From assembly GCA_019359515.1 (NCBI GenBank), contig JAHHHC010000020.1, positions 42,944-106,943 of the forward strand: a stretch of 64,000 nucleotides of DNA, in the 5' to 3' direction. A model generated the notes under the pieces. It saw nothing but the letters and a program-made list of their open reading frames with translations. It ran no database searches and had not been told where the DNA came from. The position numbers and the translations under genes are program-made. Positions 8,727 to 17,124 of the stretch are shown one piece after another. The stretch is from Desmonostoc vinosum HA7617-LM4 (GTDB lineage: Bacteria; Cyanobacteriota; Cyanobacteriia; Cyanobacteriales; Nostocaceae). Position 1 is the first letter of the stretch. Each line of letters starts with the position of its first letter.

Positions 8727-10379
8727 ATGGGAAAAACCTGGAAAAGTCTCAAGATAGCTGCGGGTTTCTTTTGCGCGATCGCCCTAACACAGTTTCTTGG
8801 GGCAAACTCCTCTGCACAAGCAGCTGACACGGTTGTAGCGCGTTTTGGTTTGTTTACAGAATCCGTCTCTTTAGCTGAGTTACAAAAAGCTGCCGAAAGT
8901 GGAGAATTTCCCGCCAGTTTACAACCTTATACTAATAGTCTATCCCAAGAGCAACGCCGCTCTCTATTGGGGGCACTAAGAATGAGGATACCACTCAATA
9001 TTGTGACTATCAGTAGATTAGCTAATACTCAAATTGGCACTTCCATACTTAACGATATTGCAACAGCAGTGGCCCGCAAGGACAAAGCCGGATTACAAGC
9101 ACTCAGAGCAGCACTAGTATTAGGTTCTACAGCCCCACAAGGTCTTTCTGTGTTGAGTTTTATCGCCGCATATCCTAGTCAACGCCTGGAAATTGATGTA
9201 CCACAAGCTTTCAGAATTGTAGGGAATTTAAATACAGCTTTCTGGCGTACTCAACAGTTTATGTTAGCGATCGCTCCTCAACTTGACCCCACCAAAAAAC
9301 CCCAAATTTCTCTACCCTTCGACCCCAGCCAACCAGGAACCGCTCAAGTACAGATACTGAAATTGAATTGGAATGACCAAAAGCGCACGCGCAACGTTCC
9401 TGTAGATATTTATTGGTCAAATGCTGCCACTGCCGACAAACCAATCATTGTCTATTCTCACGGTTTAGGGTCAGTTCGTACAGACTTGCACTATCTAGCA
9501 GAACATCTAGCTTCCCACGGTTATATATTTGTAGCTTTAGAACATGTTGGTAGTAATGGAGCCAATATTGACTCAGCAATCACGGGCAAAAACAGGCTAA
9601 TGAAGCCTCAAGAGTTTTTAGATCGTCCTCAAGATGTGAGCTTTGTTCTTGATGAACTAGAAAAGCTGAACCAAATAGCCGACAATCCACTACAAGGAAA
9701 ACTGGCAACTAATAATGTGATGGTTATTGGCTATTCTTTTGGTGGCAGCACAGCCTTATCTGTTGCTGGAGGCGAATTACAACTAGAAAAGCTAAAAATA
9801 CGTTGTCAGAAGAAGTTGGCTATTCTAAGTTTGGGAGAAGGTATTCAGTGTATTGCTCAAGAACTGCCACAAAACACTTATCAACTAACAGATGAAAGAA
9901 TTAAAGCGGCGATCGCTCTCAGTCCAACAACTTCTTTATTATTTGGCGAAACTGGTCTAACTAAGGTCAAAGTACCCACCCTGATGTTGGCAAGTTCCTT
10001 AGATAAAAGCACTCCAGCCTTAACAGAACAAATCCTACCATTTGACCAACTCCCATCACCTAAATGGCTAGTTGGTATACTTGGAGGCACTCATTTGAGT
10101 GTGAAAGACCCCAGCACCACTTTAGATCAAGCTGGACAACCAAACACACCTTTTACTGGAGGAGAACTTGTTGATCAACAAGCAGTTGATGTACGCAAGT
10201 TCGTTAAAGCCATAACTTTAGCATTTGCTGCACAGTTAACTTCACAAGCAAAGAACTATGCGATTTTTCTCACACCAGATTATGCTCAATACGCTTCGAC
10301 TGCGGCATTTCCATTTCGGATAATTACACAGATTCCCCCCAACGCTAAAACAGTTGTGCAAGAATTTATAGAAAAGTAA
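8727..10379 (+). CDS. exported alpha/beta hydrolase with DUF1400 domain
   Basis: The 550-residue protein begins with a signal peptide (basic start, hydrophobic core at about 10-25, cleavage near AQA-AD). Residues 33-150 match the cyanobacterial DUF1400 domain (VARFGLFTESVSLAELQKAA). The alpha/beta hydrolase domain follows: oxyanion region YSHGLGSVRTD, nucleophile elbow GYSFGGS with Ser337, and a likely histidine in GGTHLSVKD near 455. The fold resembles platelet-activating-factor acetylhydrolase-like lipases, suggesting a periplasmic ester substrate such as a lipid. It is a single gene, and a MITE-like repeat follows its stop. Confidence 0.85.
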   Translation: MGKTWKSLKIAAGFFCAIALTQFLGANSSAQAADTVVARFGLFTESVSLAELQKAAESGEFPASLQPYTNSLSQEQRRSLLGALRMRIPLNIVTISRLANTQIGTSILNDIATAVARKDKAGLQALRAALVLGSTAPQGLSVLSFIAAYPSQRLEIDVPQAFRIVGNLNTAFWRTQQFMLAIAPQLDPTKKPQISLPFDPSQPGTAQVQILKLNWNDQKRTRNVPVDIYWSNAATADKPIIVYSHGLGSVRTDLHYLAEHLASHGYIFVALEHVGSNGANIDSAITGKNRLMKPQEFLDRPQDVSFVLDELEKLNQIADNPLQGKLATNNVMVIGYSFGGSTALSVAGGELQLEKLKIRCQKKLAILSLGEGIQCIAQELPQNTYQLTDERIKAAIALSPTTSLLFGETGLTKVKVPTLMLASSLDKSTPALTEQILPFDQLPSPKWLVGILGGTHLSVKDPSTTLDQAGQPNTPFTGGELVDQQAVDVRKFVKAITLAFAAQLTSQAKNYAIFLTPDYAQYASTAAFPFRIITQIPPNAKTVVQEFIEK

Positions 10380-10407
10380 TTTCTAAAAATTGCGGGAGAG
10401 CATAAAC

Positions 10408-10610
10408 ATTGGTGTCAACTTAACGTAGAACCAATGTTCCGCAAGGAATTGAAGTTCCTTGCTAATAGCAAAAGTGATCCTTAGATGACTGAATATCCCC
10501 CAAGATTTTGAGTCTACTGAAGTAGACTTGAGCTATTAGCCAAGAAATTTATTTCTTGGCGGGTGAGGAAGCCAACACTGAAGCTATTTCTAGCTTAAGT
10601 TGATACCAAT
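10408..10610. mobile_element. MITE-like element with 16-bp terminal inverted repeats
   Basis: The left end ATTGGTGTCAACTTAA (10408-10423) is the reverse complement of the right end at 10595-10610 except for one base. The 203-bp interior is non-coding and holds three hairpins: GCAAGGAA/TTCCTTGC, GTCTACT/AGTAGAC and GCCAAGAAA/TTTCTTGGC. This architecture fits a non-autonomous transposable element or a structured dispersed repeat. It ends 9 bases before the small gene at 10620. Confidence 0.7.
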
Positions 10611-10619
10611 GGAGCATAA

Positions 10620-10775
10620 ATGACTCACTCTATTAAACCTTGTTATCAACCGCAAGCATCAGACACCTGTAAAGTACAACGCGATCGCCTAGACTATGCT
10701 GATCTTCATGAATGGGCTGAACATCTTTTAATTATTGATTACCTAACTCAAGCATTGATGGAAGCCGGAATTTAA
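10620..10775 (+). CDS. small hypothetical protein, 51 residues
   Basis: ATG at 10620 opens a 51-codon frame ending at TAA 10773-10775. The product starts MTHSIKPCYQPQAS, contains a HIP1 octamer in frame (QRDRLDYADLHEWAEH) and ends in an amphipathic helix DYLTQALMEAGI. Composition is normal for a protein, and the frame is not built of repeats. There are no membrane segments. No family is recognised. The MITE-like repeat immediately upstream may supply or disrupt its leader. Confidence 0.5.
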   Translation: MTHSIKPCYQPQASDTCKVQRDRLDYADLHEWAEHLLIIDYLTQALMEAGI

Positions 10776-10938
10776 ATAATATGAATTTTAAAAAAGAATG
10801 TATTCAAAATTCCAAATTAAAGACATCATAAAAAATTTGACCAAAGTAGGTAAAAGTTTACCTCGTCCTACTATGCTAAGAGGTTGTTTGAAAAGTGTTT
10901 TGCTGTGACTTTAGGCGCTTTTAGATCCCTGTTACCTT

Positions 10939-11388
10939 TCATGAACAAGTATATAAACTAAATGCCTGACATCTAATTAACTGATAGCCCAGCGCCCCTA
11001 AAGTTAAACCGGCAAGTGAGAAAATAGATGCCATACAAAAAGCAAGCCATTCTTTATAACCAGCACTTTGAAAGTCTACCTTAACTAAGATGCTCGCAGA
11101 AATAATCAGTAATGTATCAAGAAATACTCGAAACCAGGCAAGCATAATAAAGAACAAGAAAGCTGCTAAAACAGCAACCCCAAAAGTCCTGAGATTTGAT
11201 TCAAATATAACACCATAGTAATATGCCATCCTTGACCAAGGTGTAGTCAAGGTTAATAACCACAGCAAAATAGCAACCACAACCACAAGCCACACAAACA
11301 ACGGTGGTCGTGTTTCATATATCACCCAGCCCAATGTACTGTAGCTCAGGAGTACTATCGTTAGGGAAACCCAAGGAAATCTTTTCAA
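10939..11388 (-). CDS. small integral membrane protein, four helices
   Basis: The 149-residue protein has four hydrophobic helices (about 8-26, 30-48, 65-100 and 117-138) and few charged residues. The loop TPWSRMAYYYGVIFESNLR is amphipathic and tyrosine-rich. It probably sits in the plasma or thylakoid membrane. No catalytic motif or known family is recognised. It is divergent from cruF, and the two share a 214-base upstream region. Confidence 0.7.
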   Translation of the reverse strand: MKRFPWVSLTIVLLSYSTLGWVIYETRPPLFVWLVVVVAILLWLLTLTTPWSRMAYYYGVIFESNLRTFGVAVLAAFLFFIMLAWFRVFLDTLLIISASILVKVDFQSAGYKEWLAFCMASIFSLAGLTLGALGYQLIRCQAFSLYTCS

Positions 11389-11602
11389 AGAAGAGGTTAT
11401 ATAAATTTGGACTTTCTTAGCTTAGACTAGTAAATCTATCATCATATTTTTTCTAGTTCCAATCAATAGGCTGTTATGCTCTCCCCAAAAAAGCCAAATT
11501 TGTTTGCAGAGAATGCAGCACAAAGTATTAAATATGTTCTTAAACATTTGTAAACTGTTAGCAGCCGAGTAGCCGCGTGTCACATCTTGTTAAGGAATTA
11601 TC

Positions 11603-12511
11603 ATGAGACAACTTGTTATTGCTGAGCGCGTATGCCTGATTGGTCATATCGTTTCAATGGTGTTTGGGTTGGTAGGAATACTATTGGTTGTACCTAATGC
11701 CCAAATAATTTTGAATTTATCCGAGGTTGGACAGACTGCCATGCAGTGGAGTATGGCCGGAGGCGGTGTTGCTTATATGATTTTAGGTGCAACAGCTGTT
11801 TTCTTATATGCTTTGCGAACCTTGGGTTTAGGACGCACCTTAGCATTTATGCTGCCGTCGGTGTTTATTTCCCTAAGTAGTGAACTATTGGGAACCAGTA
11901 CCGGATTTCCCTTTGGTCATTATAGCTACCTGAGTGGTTTAGGCTATAAAATTGCGGGTCTAGTCCCATTTACAATTCCTTTATCGTGGTTTTATGTAGG
12001 ATGTGTTGCGTATTTGCTGGCGCGTGCAGGTTTAAAAGTAGACAATAAACCAAGCTTATTGCGTCACATGGGTGCGATCGCCTTGGGTGCTTTGCTACTC
12101 ACATCTTGGGATTTCGTGCTTGATCCTGCCATGAGTCAAACCTCGCTTCCCTTTTGGTATTGGCAAAAACCAGGCGCTTTCTTTGGGATGCCTTACCAAA
12201 ACTTCGTGGGCTGGATGGGTACCGGATCGGTATTTATGACCGTTGCCGCTCTATTGTGGAAAAACAACCCGATTAAATTTGAGCGATCGCAACTCAACAT
12301 CCCCTTAGTAGTTTATTTAAGTAACTTTGGTTTCGCCACAGTCATGAGCTTGGCAGCTGGATTTTCCATTCCTGTATTACTCGGCTTGTTACTAGGTGTA
12401 ACTCCCGCTGTAGTACTGTGGTTACAAGGTTCAGCCTCACTTGCTCCCGTTACTGTTGAGTCAGCAACTAACGAAATCTCAGTAGCCAGCGTCAAAGTTG
12501 CCGTCAAGTGA
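11603..12511 (+). CDS. cruF: gamma-carotene 1'-hydroxylase CruF
   Basis: The 302-residue polytopic membrane protein of the CruF/bisanhydrobacterioruberin hydratase family hydroxylates the psi-end of gamma-carotene on the route to myxol and myxol glycosides. About seven helices are visible. Conserved polar segments include GTSTGFPFGHYSYLSGLGYK, PLSWFYVGCV and SWDFVLDPAMSQ, the last followed by the WYWQKPGAFFGMPYQNFVGW signature. The gene directly precedes the glycosyltransferase cruG, its known partner, with a 120-base spacer of repeat-like sequence. Start at ATG 11603 after a weak AAGGA. Confidence 0.9.
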   Translation: MRQLVIAERVCLIGHIVSMVFGLVGILLVVPNAQIILNLSEVGQTAMQWSMAGGGVAYMILGATAVFLYALRTLGLGRTLAFMLPSVFISLSSELLGTSTGFPFGHYSYLSGLGYKIAGLVPFTIPLSWFYVGCVAYLLARAGLKVDNKPSLLRHMGAIALGALLLTSWDFVLDPAMSQTSLPFWYWQKPGAFFGMPYQNFVGWMGTGSVFMTVAALLWKNNPIKFERSQLNIPLVVYLSNFGFATVMSLAAGFSIPVLLGLLLGVTPAVVLWLQGSASLAPVTVESATNEISVASVKVAVK

Positions 12512-12634
12512 AGAGATGAAAGGGAAGACGCGGAGAGAGTGAGACGCGGTGACGCGGAGAAACTTTGAATTTACATTCCCCGCGTCACTGTGTCCCCGCG
12601 TCATCTTAAATCCCATTCCCCATTCCCCATTCCC

Positions 12635-13834
12635 TTGACCGTGGAGAACGCTTTGATAATAGAAAGCGCGATATCGCTTTTCTTGCTACTGATTCAAGTA
12701 CCAGCTACAGCGATTTTGTTGTCGCGCCTGCTGAAGGGGCCAAGACGCCATCCTCCGATAGAACCTCAACAACCAACACCAGATCTATTGGGTTGTGTCA
12801 GTATTGTTGTACCGACGCTGAATGAGGTTCTCCGCATTAGCCCTCTGTTAGCTGGCTTGAGTCGGCAAAGTTATGAAGTCCGGGAGATTATTGTTGTAGA
12901 TAGTAAGTCCCAAGATGGCACGCCTGACTTGGTTAAAGCTTCTCAACAAAAAGATCCGCGTTTTCGCTTGATGACGGATGATCCTTTACCCTCTGGTTGG
13001 GTGGGGCGTCCTTGGGCATTGCATAACGGCTTTTTGCAGACTTCAGAGGCTAGTCAGTGGTTTCTCGGTCTCGATGCTGATATTCAACCACATCCGGGCT
13101 TGGTAGCTGGTTTGATCAAAACAGCCGTAGCGCAAGGGTATGACTTGGTTTCTCTTTCTCCTCAATTTATCCTCAAATATCCTGGGGAGTGCTGGCTACA
13201 ACCCGCTTTATTGATGACTCTGCTTTATCGATTTGATCCAGCAGGTATCAATACAGAGCAGCCAGAGCGTGTCATGGCAAATGGACAATGCTTTTTGTGC
13301 CGCCGTAGGGTTTTAGCTGCCGTAGATGGCTACTCCAGTGCAAGTGGTTCTTTTTGTGATGATGTTACCTTAGCTCGAAATATTGCTGCTAGAGGGTTTA
13401 AGGTAGGTTTTTTGGATGGTGCAAAAGTGTTGAAAGTACGGATGTACGAAGGAGCAATAGAGACATGGAAAGAATGGGGGCGTAGTCTTGACCTGAAAGA
13501 TGCATCTCCCTCTGCTCAAATTTGGGGAGATTTATGGCTACTCTCTGCGGTGCAGGGTCTCCCTGTTCTCATTATTCTCAGTTACCTATTTTTCTCTCCC
13601 CCACTCCCCGACTCCCCCACTCCCCGACTCTTCTTACTAGGACTGAATTTATTTCTACTAGTAATTCGTTTTGCAATGCTATTTGCGATCGCACCTTCCT
13701 ATGATTGCAAAGCTGCCAACAAAGGCAGTTGGTTATTCTGGCTTTCACCTCTAGCTGACCCTTTAGCAGTGCTACGCATATTCTTATCTGCATTCCGCAC
13801 CCCTCGCGAATGGCGAGGAAGAAAGTACGGGTAA
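12635..13834 (+). CDS. cruG: carotenoid 2'-O-glycosyltransferase CruG
   Basis: This family 2 glycosyltransferase is expected to add a sugar to the 2'-hydroxyl of myxol-type carotenoids made via CruF. It has an N-terminal helix, then the GT-A core: SIVVPTLNEVLRISPLLAGL, VDSKSQDGTPDLV, and the metal-binding DAD in FLGLDADIQPHPG. Two or three helices close the C-terminus. The frame opens further upstream at GTG 12590, but that part encodes the CATTCCCC repeat, so TTG 12635 or GTG 12641 is the likelier start. Codons around 13595-13630 contain an in-frame copy of a CCCCACTCCCCGACT-type repeat (SPPLPDSPTPRL) inside a loop between C-terminal helices. Confidence 0.88.
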   Translation: MTVENALIIESAISLFLLLIQVPATAILLSRLLKGPRRHPPIEPQQPTPDLLGCVSIVVPTLNEVLRISPLLAGLSRQSYEVREIIVVDSKSQDGTPDLVKASQQKDPRFRLMTDDPLPSGWVGRPWALHNGFLQTSEASQWFLGLDADIQPHPGLVAGLIKTAVAQGYDLVSLSPQFILKYPGECWLQPALLMTLLYRFDPAGINTEQPERVMANGQCFLCRRRVLAAVDGYSSASGSFCDDVTLARNIAARGFKVGFLDGAKVLKVRMYEGAIETWKEWGRSLDLKDASPSAQIWGDLWLLSAVQGLPVLIILSYLFFSPPLPDSPTPRLFLLGLNLFLLVIRFAMLFAIAPSYDCKAANKGSWLFWLSPLADPLAVLRIFLSAFRTPREWRGRKYG

Positions 13835-14082
13835 AGGGAATTGGGAACTTGTGCTGAGCGAAGTCGAAGTATTGGGAATTGGGAATGGGGAATTGATGTT
13901 TGTTATTTCTTCCCCTGCCCCTATAACAGGTATAGGTATTTTACATTCAGTCTGAAAAAGCCTATTTTGTGTTCCGAAATCTTTCCCCGCGTCCCCAATC
14001 CCCAATCCCCAGTCCCCAATCCCCAATCCCCAATCCCAGAACTTTTTGTAATTCTTATCAATAGCTAAAATTTTCCTCACTC
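13835..14082. repeat. low-complexity spacer of GGGAATTG and CCCCAAT repeats
   Basis: Downstream of cruG the DNA consists of GGGAATTGGGAA-type words at 13840-13895 and of tandem CCCCAAT units at about 13985-14035. The two are roughly complementary and could pair. Open frames across this block on both strands are repeat translations rather than genes. Confidence 0.75.
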
Positions 14083-14123
14083 ATTCCACAGGATTTCCAC
14101 AGGGTTTTTAGCAGTTTTCCACA
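14083..14123 (+). promoter_or_regulatory. cluster of three TTCCACA motifs (DnaA-box-like)
   Basis: ATTCCACA at 14083-14090, TTTCCACA at 14094-14101 and TTTTCCACA at 14115-14123 lie in one orientation within 41 bases. TTTTCCACA is a known form of the cyanobacterial DnaA box. The sites could bind DnaA as a titration or regulatory site. dnaA and dnaN are not nearby, so this is not presented as the origin. Confidence 0.4.
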
Positions 14124-14539
14124 GATATTTTACGAGGTAATAGGCTCTTGCCCCCTTACTGGGGATTGTTGAATCAAGACGGTTAGTAACTTCAAGGACT
14201 GAGTTTTTATTAAGTAACGTAACAAAAAACAGCTTAAAGCCTTATTATCTCGTTAACATTTACTTTTTATACAATTGTTTTTAACATTTCGCAGCATTGA
14301 CAAACCCACCCCCTCTTAGACGACAATGATTCGGCTTGCCTTTGTAGCCCGTTCAACTGTTAACATCGGCTGTGTAGATTTACGTCGTCTTTTGGCGCAG
14401 ATTGTCGGGCAGGTAAAGGAATGATGGTACTAAAGCCGCAGAAGCTCTCTGACTGCTTTTTACCTCATGTATTGCCGTCCTTATGGCTATGACTGCAAGC
14501 AAATTATCCTCTTGATTGACCTCATAGGAGGAAAATCTT
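14124..14539 (+). other. 416-base leader region of the DUF2811 gene
   Basis: The segment contains no convincing coding frame. GACGAC near 14320 can pair with GTCGTC near 14385, and GCAG/CTGC flank a small hairpin near 14440, so a structured 5' leader is possible. A strong Shine-Dalgarno AGGAGG (14526-14531) stands 8 bases before ATG 14540. No promoter can be assigned with confidence. Confidence 0.4.
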
Positions 14540-14743
14540 ATGCACGCGACAGTTAGTATTTATACTGAAATCCCCGAAACACTGCATGAATCACTCAAAA
14601 TCTACTTAGACAAACATCCTGATTGGGATCAAAATAGAGTTCTGACGGCAGCACTATCGCTATTTTTGCTCCAAAATGGAGATAGCGATCGCCGTGCAGC
14701 TCGAGTCTACTTAGAAACTTTATTCCATCATTGTCAAGCTTAA
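14540..14743 (+). CDS. DUF2811 family protein
   Basis: The 67-residue protein fits the small cyanobacterial DUF2811 family: ATVSIYTEIPETLHESLKIY, HPDWDQNRV and AALSLFLLQNG are the conserved blocks. It is cytosolic, with no catalytic motif; the helical C-terminal half resembles a ribbon-helix-helix or scaffold protein, but its function is unknown. AGGAGG 8 bases upstream makes the start secure. The long upstream region suggests its own regulation. Confidence 0.85.
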   Translation: MHATVSIYTEIPETLHESLKIYLDKHPDWDQNRVLTAALSLFLLQNGDSDRRAARVYLETLFHHCQA

Positions 14744-14801
14744 AAATTCCGCAATCATTTACCAACGACAAATCATCTACCAAATTCCAAGAAGATACTT
14801 A

Positions 14802-14882
14802 ATACCAATTCTCTAAAACTTGACAACCGATTCAAACCCAGATTGAATCTGACTTTCTTAATTTTGAATTTTAAATTGGTAT
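14802..14882. mobile_element. 81-bp MITE-like repeat with ATACCAATT ends
   Basis: ATACCAATT at 14802-14810 is the exact reverse complement of AATTGGTAT at 14874-14882. The AT-rich interior starts CTCTAAAACTTG and includes ATTCAAACC. The same end and interior words recur at 27936-27970, so this is a dispersed family. It lies between the convergent DUF2811 and response regulator genes. Confidence 0.6.
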
Positions 14883-14929
14883 GATCATGGGTGATCAACA
14901 ATCAAGAGCTTGAACTGGGTATAAAACAC

Positions 14930-14976
14930 TGGGCATGAGGCGTGGAAATTGACTGATACCACATACCTCATGCCCA
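14930..14976. terminator. hairpin between convergent genes
   Basis: TGGGCATGAGG (14930-14940) pairs perfectly with CCTCATGCCCA (14966-14976) across a 25-base loop. It lies between the converging DUF2811 and response regulator genes, where a bidirectional terminator is expected. The long loop and the lack of a T-run make the assignment tentative. Confidence 0.4.
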
Positions 14977-15033
14977 ATGTTGTTTGATTAAATCGGCCAA
15001 CAGCTAAAAAACTCTAGACCATAGGCTACAAAC

Positions 15034-15759
15034 TTAAGTTTTAGCCTCCAATTGCTGAGGATGAGCAGGAGATTCAAACTTATACCCTACGCCACGTACA
15101 GTTTGAATTAGTGCCGGCTGACTAGCATCGATTTCAATCTTCTTGCGAATTTGACCAATGTGTACATCTACGACCCGTTGGTCGCCGACATACTCATAGT
15201 CCCATACCTCTTGGATTAGCTCTGCTCGCCGCCAAACTCGACCTGGATGGCTGGCTAGAAAATGCAACAAATCAAACTCCAGAGCGGTTAAGGGTACAGG
15301 TTCGCTATTAAGTGTCACCTCTCGCCGCACAGGATCAATCATCAGCTTTTCAAATAGCAGGCGTTTCTGTTCTGCTGTAGTTACAACCCGCTGACGCCGT
15401 AAAATAGCTGCTACCCTGACTTCTAGCTCACCCAGCCCAAAGGGCTTTGTGAGATAATCATCAGCACCTTTAGAAAAGCCGCGAATCTTGTCAGCTTCGT
15501 CTGCGCGGCTAGTCAGCATCAGAACAAAAACACCGTTCCGACTTTGCATCTCTTGACAGAGGTTAAACCCGATCGCGTCTGGTAAATTTACGTCTAAAAT
15601 CACCAAATCTGGGTTAAACTGCTCAAATAAACTCAAGGCTGTCTTTCCATCTTCAGCAGCCTCCACCTGATAGTTCTGCTTAATCAAAAAGCGTTGGATT
15701 AAATTCCGAACCGCAGGATCATCATCAACTACAAGAACCTTGGCAGGAGCCATGACCAT
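15034..15759 (-). CDS. OmpR/PhoB-type response regulator
   Basis: This DNA-binding response regulator has a receiver domain with acidic pocket VVDDDP, phosphoacceptor Asp in LVILDVNLPD, Thr in MLTSR and Lys in YLTKPFG. A winged-helix domain follows (PLTALEFDLLHFLASHPGRV, VVDVHIGQIRKKI, TVRGVGYKF). It is close to the cyanobacterial regulator type exemplified by Synechocystis Sll1330 (Rre37), linked to carbon and nitrogen metabolism, and is not RpaA or RpaB. The frame extends to a TTG at 15771; ATG 15759 or 15753 is the likelier start. No histidine kinase gene is adjacent, so the partner is elsewhere. Confidence 0.88.
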   Translation of the reverse strand: MVMAPAKVLVVDDDPAVRNLIQRFLIKQNYQVEAAEDGKTALSLFEQFNPDLVILDVNLPDAIGFNLCQEMQSRNGVFVLMLTSRADEADKIRGFSKGADDYLTKPFGLGELEVRVAAILRRQRVVTTAEQKRLLFEKLMIDPVRREVTLNSEPVPLTALEFDLLHFLASHPGRVWRRAELIQEVWDYEYVGDQRVVDVHIGQIRKKIEIDASQPALIQTVRGVGYKFESPAHPQQLEAKT

Positions 15760-16399
15760 CACTTTGCACAAAAATTCATAGGATTGACAGAGGATTGCGT
15801 AAAAACGCAGTTTCCACAGGAATAATTAAGAATCTACAAGGCTAAGGCATGAGTTTCCTGATTATTCAAATGATACTTTAATCAGGTTTCTGAAAAATGA
15901 GAGAGCAAAACTTCTATCAAAAAGAGTTGCAGGAAAGTGCAAACCTTGTTATTGTCAATTTTATGCTCAGCAAAAGAAAATCCTGATTGAGTTACACTAA
16001 TTTAGTAAACTGGGATGCTTTGTTACCAATTTTGTGGTAGTAGTGGAGAATCTTTAAATCATCAGGCTAATTATTAAAGAAAATCCTGTCAGAAGACAGC
16101 AAGTTGCCAAATAAGCAACACAAAATTTAATTTTTTCATAAAATTGCGCTCTAAGTATCCCAGTTCAAATTCTAGATTAGAGCCAGAACTAGGTAACGGC
16201 ATGGGGGGATACACTGAGTTATAACAATATGTTAAAGTTACTATAGTTAAAATTTCCGAGTCGATCAAACTAGCCCGTGCTACTATCCTGGTAGGGCATG
16301 AAAATCGGTCGAAGCGTTGGTTATGATTAAAATCAAACTTAATGCTATTTTCCGTAAACAAAAAGCTGCCGCTGATTTAGGCTAAAGTAACCAACTCCC
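15760..16399. other. divergent intergenic region, no gene recognised
   Basis: The 640 bases separate the response regulator (-) from the CPP1-like gene (+). The sequence is AT-rich with no repeats of note. A 90-codon frame on the minus strand (16089-16361) has no ribosome site or conserved pattern and is not called. Promoters for both flanking genes must lie here, but no motif can be assigned. Confidence 0.4.
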
Positions 16400-17026
16400 A
16401 TGAGTGATCAAAATCCCTACGAAAAACTTGGGGTATCAGAAGAGGCTAGTTTCGACGAAATTCAAGATGCTCGCAACAACCAATTGGAGCAACACAGTGG
16501 TGATGCTAAGCGTCAAGAAATGATTGAGGCAGCTTACGATGCGATTTTAATGGATCGCTTGCGGATGCGCCAGGAGGGCAAAATCAAAGTTCCTGAGCGA
16601 ATTCGTTTTCCAGAGCTGCGAGTGCAATCGCCTCCTAAAGAAAATCTTACCCCTCGTGAGCAGTCCCCCGCATGGCTGCAACGAATGCTAGATAAACCAA
16701 CGCCAGCAGATATCCTCTTGCCCGGAGCTTGGTATCTTGGTTTGAGTTCTATTAGTATGTTTTACCCCAATGGGGGCAATCAGGTTTTACAGTTAGCACT
16801 GGTGGTTGGGGTAGGAATTAGCATTTACTTTCTCAATCGCAAGGAAGGGAAATTTGGCCGCGCCGTTTTATTCACTTTAATAGGTTTAATTATTGGCTTA
16901 ATTGCTGGAGGGTTATTTGCTAGCTGGCTTTTAATGCAAATACAATTTGTTAACTTGACACCCAATCAATTTTCTACAGTGCTGACGTTTATACTGTTAT
17001 GGTTGGTTAGTAGTTTTCTGCGTTAA
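16400..17026 (+). CDS. CPP1-like (DUF3353) J-like membrane protein
   Basis: The 208-residue protein starts with a J-domain-like segment (NPYEKLGVSEEASFDEIQDA) that lacks the HPD tripeptide, so it should not stimulate Hsp70 in the standard way. After a Pro-rich linker come three to four hydrophobic helices (about 108-205). This layout matches the CPP1/DUF3353 family; plant CPP1 is a chaperone-like protein protecting protochlorophyllide oxidoreductase at plastid membranes. A thylakoid or plasma-membrane role is inferred from that homologue. ATG 16400 is the start. Confidence 0.85.
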   Translation: MSDQNPYEKLGVSEEASFDEIQDARNNQLEQHSGDAKRQEMIEAAYDAILMDRLRMRQEGKIKVPERIRFPELRVQSPPKENLTPREQSPAWLQRMLDKPTPADILLPGAWYLGLSSISMFYPNGGNQVLQLALVVGVGISIYFLNRKEGKFGRAVLFTLIGLIIGLIAGGLFASWLLMQIQFVNLTPNQFSTVLTFILLWLVSSFLR

Positions 17027-17124
17027 ATTGATTTGGATTAAAATACTGTGTTTACCCGTTTAGAAGCTTTCTTGAAGGAGGTTTCTGCGGGTTTTAAATT
17101 TTGAGCGTTGCTGCATCAACGATT

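Noticed and set aside
13784..14080. Open frames on both strands after cruG
   Set aside because: They consist of GGGAATTG/CCCCAAT repeat translations (IGDWGLGIGDWG).
14083..14123. Chromosome origin at the DnaA-box-like cluster
   Set aside because: Only three sites, no dnaA or dnaN nearby and no distinct AT-rich unwinding block; kept only as a regulatory candidate.
16089..16361. 90-codon minus-strand frame
   Set aside because: No Shine-Dalgarno, no conserved pattern, and likely promoter region for flanking genes.
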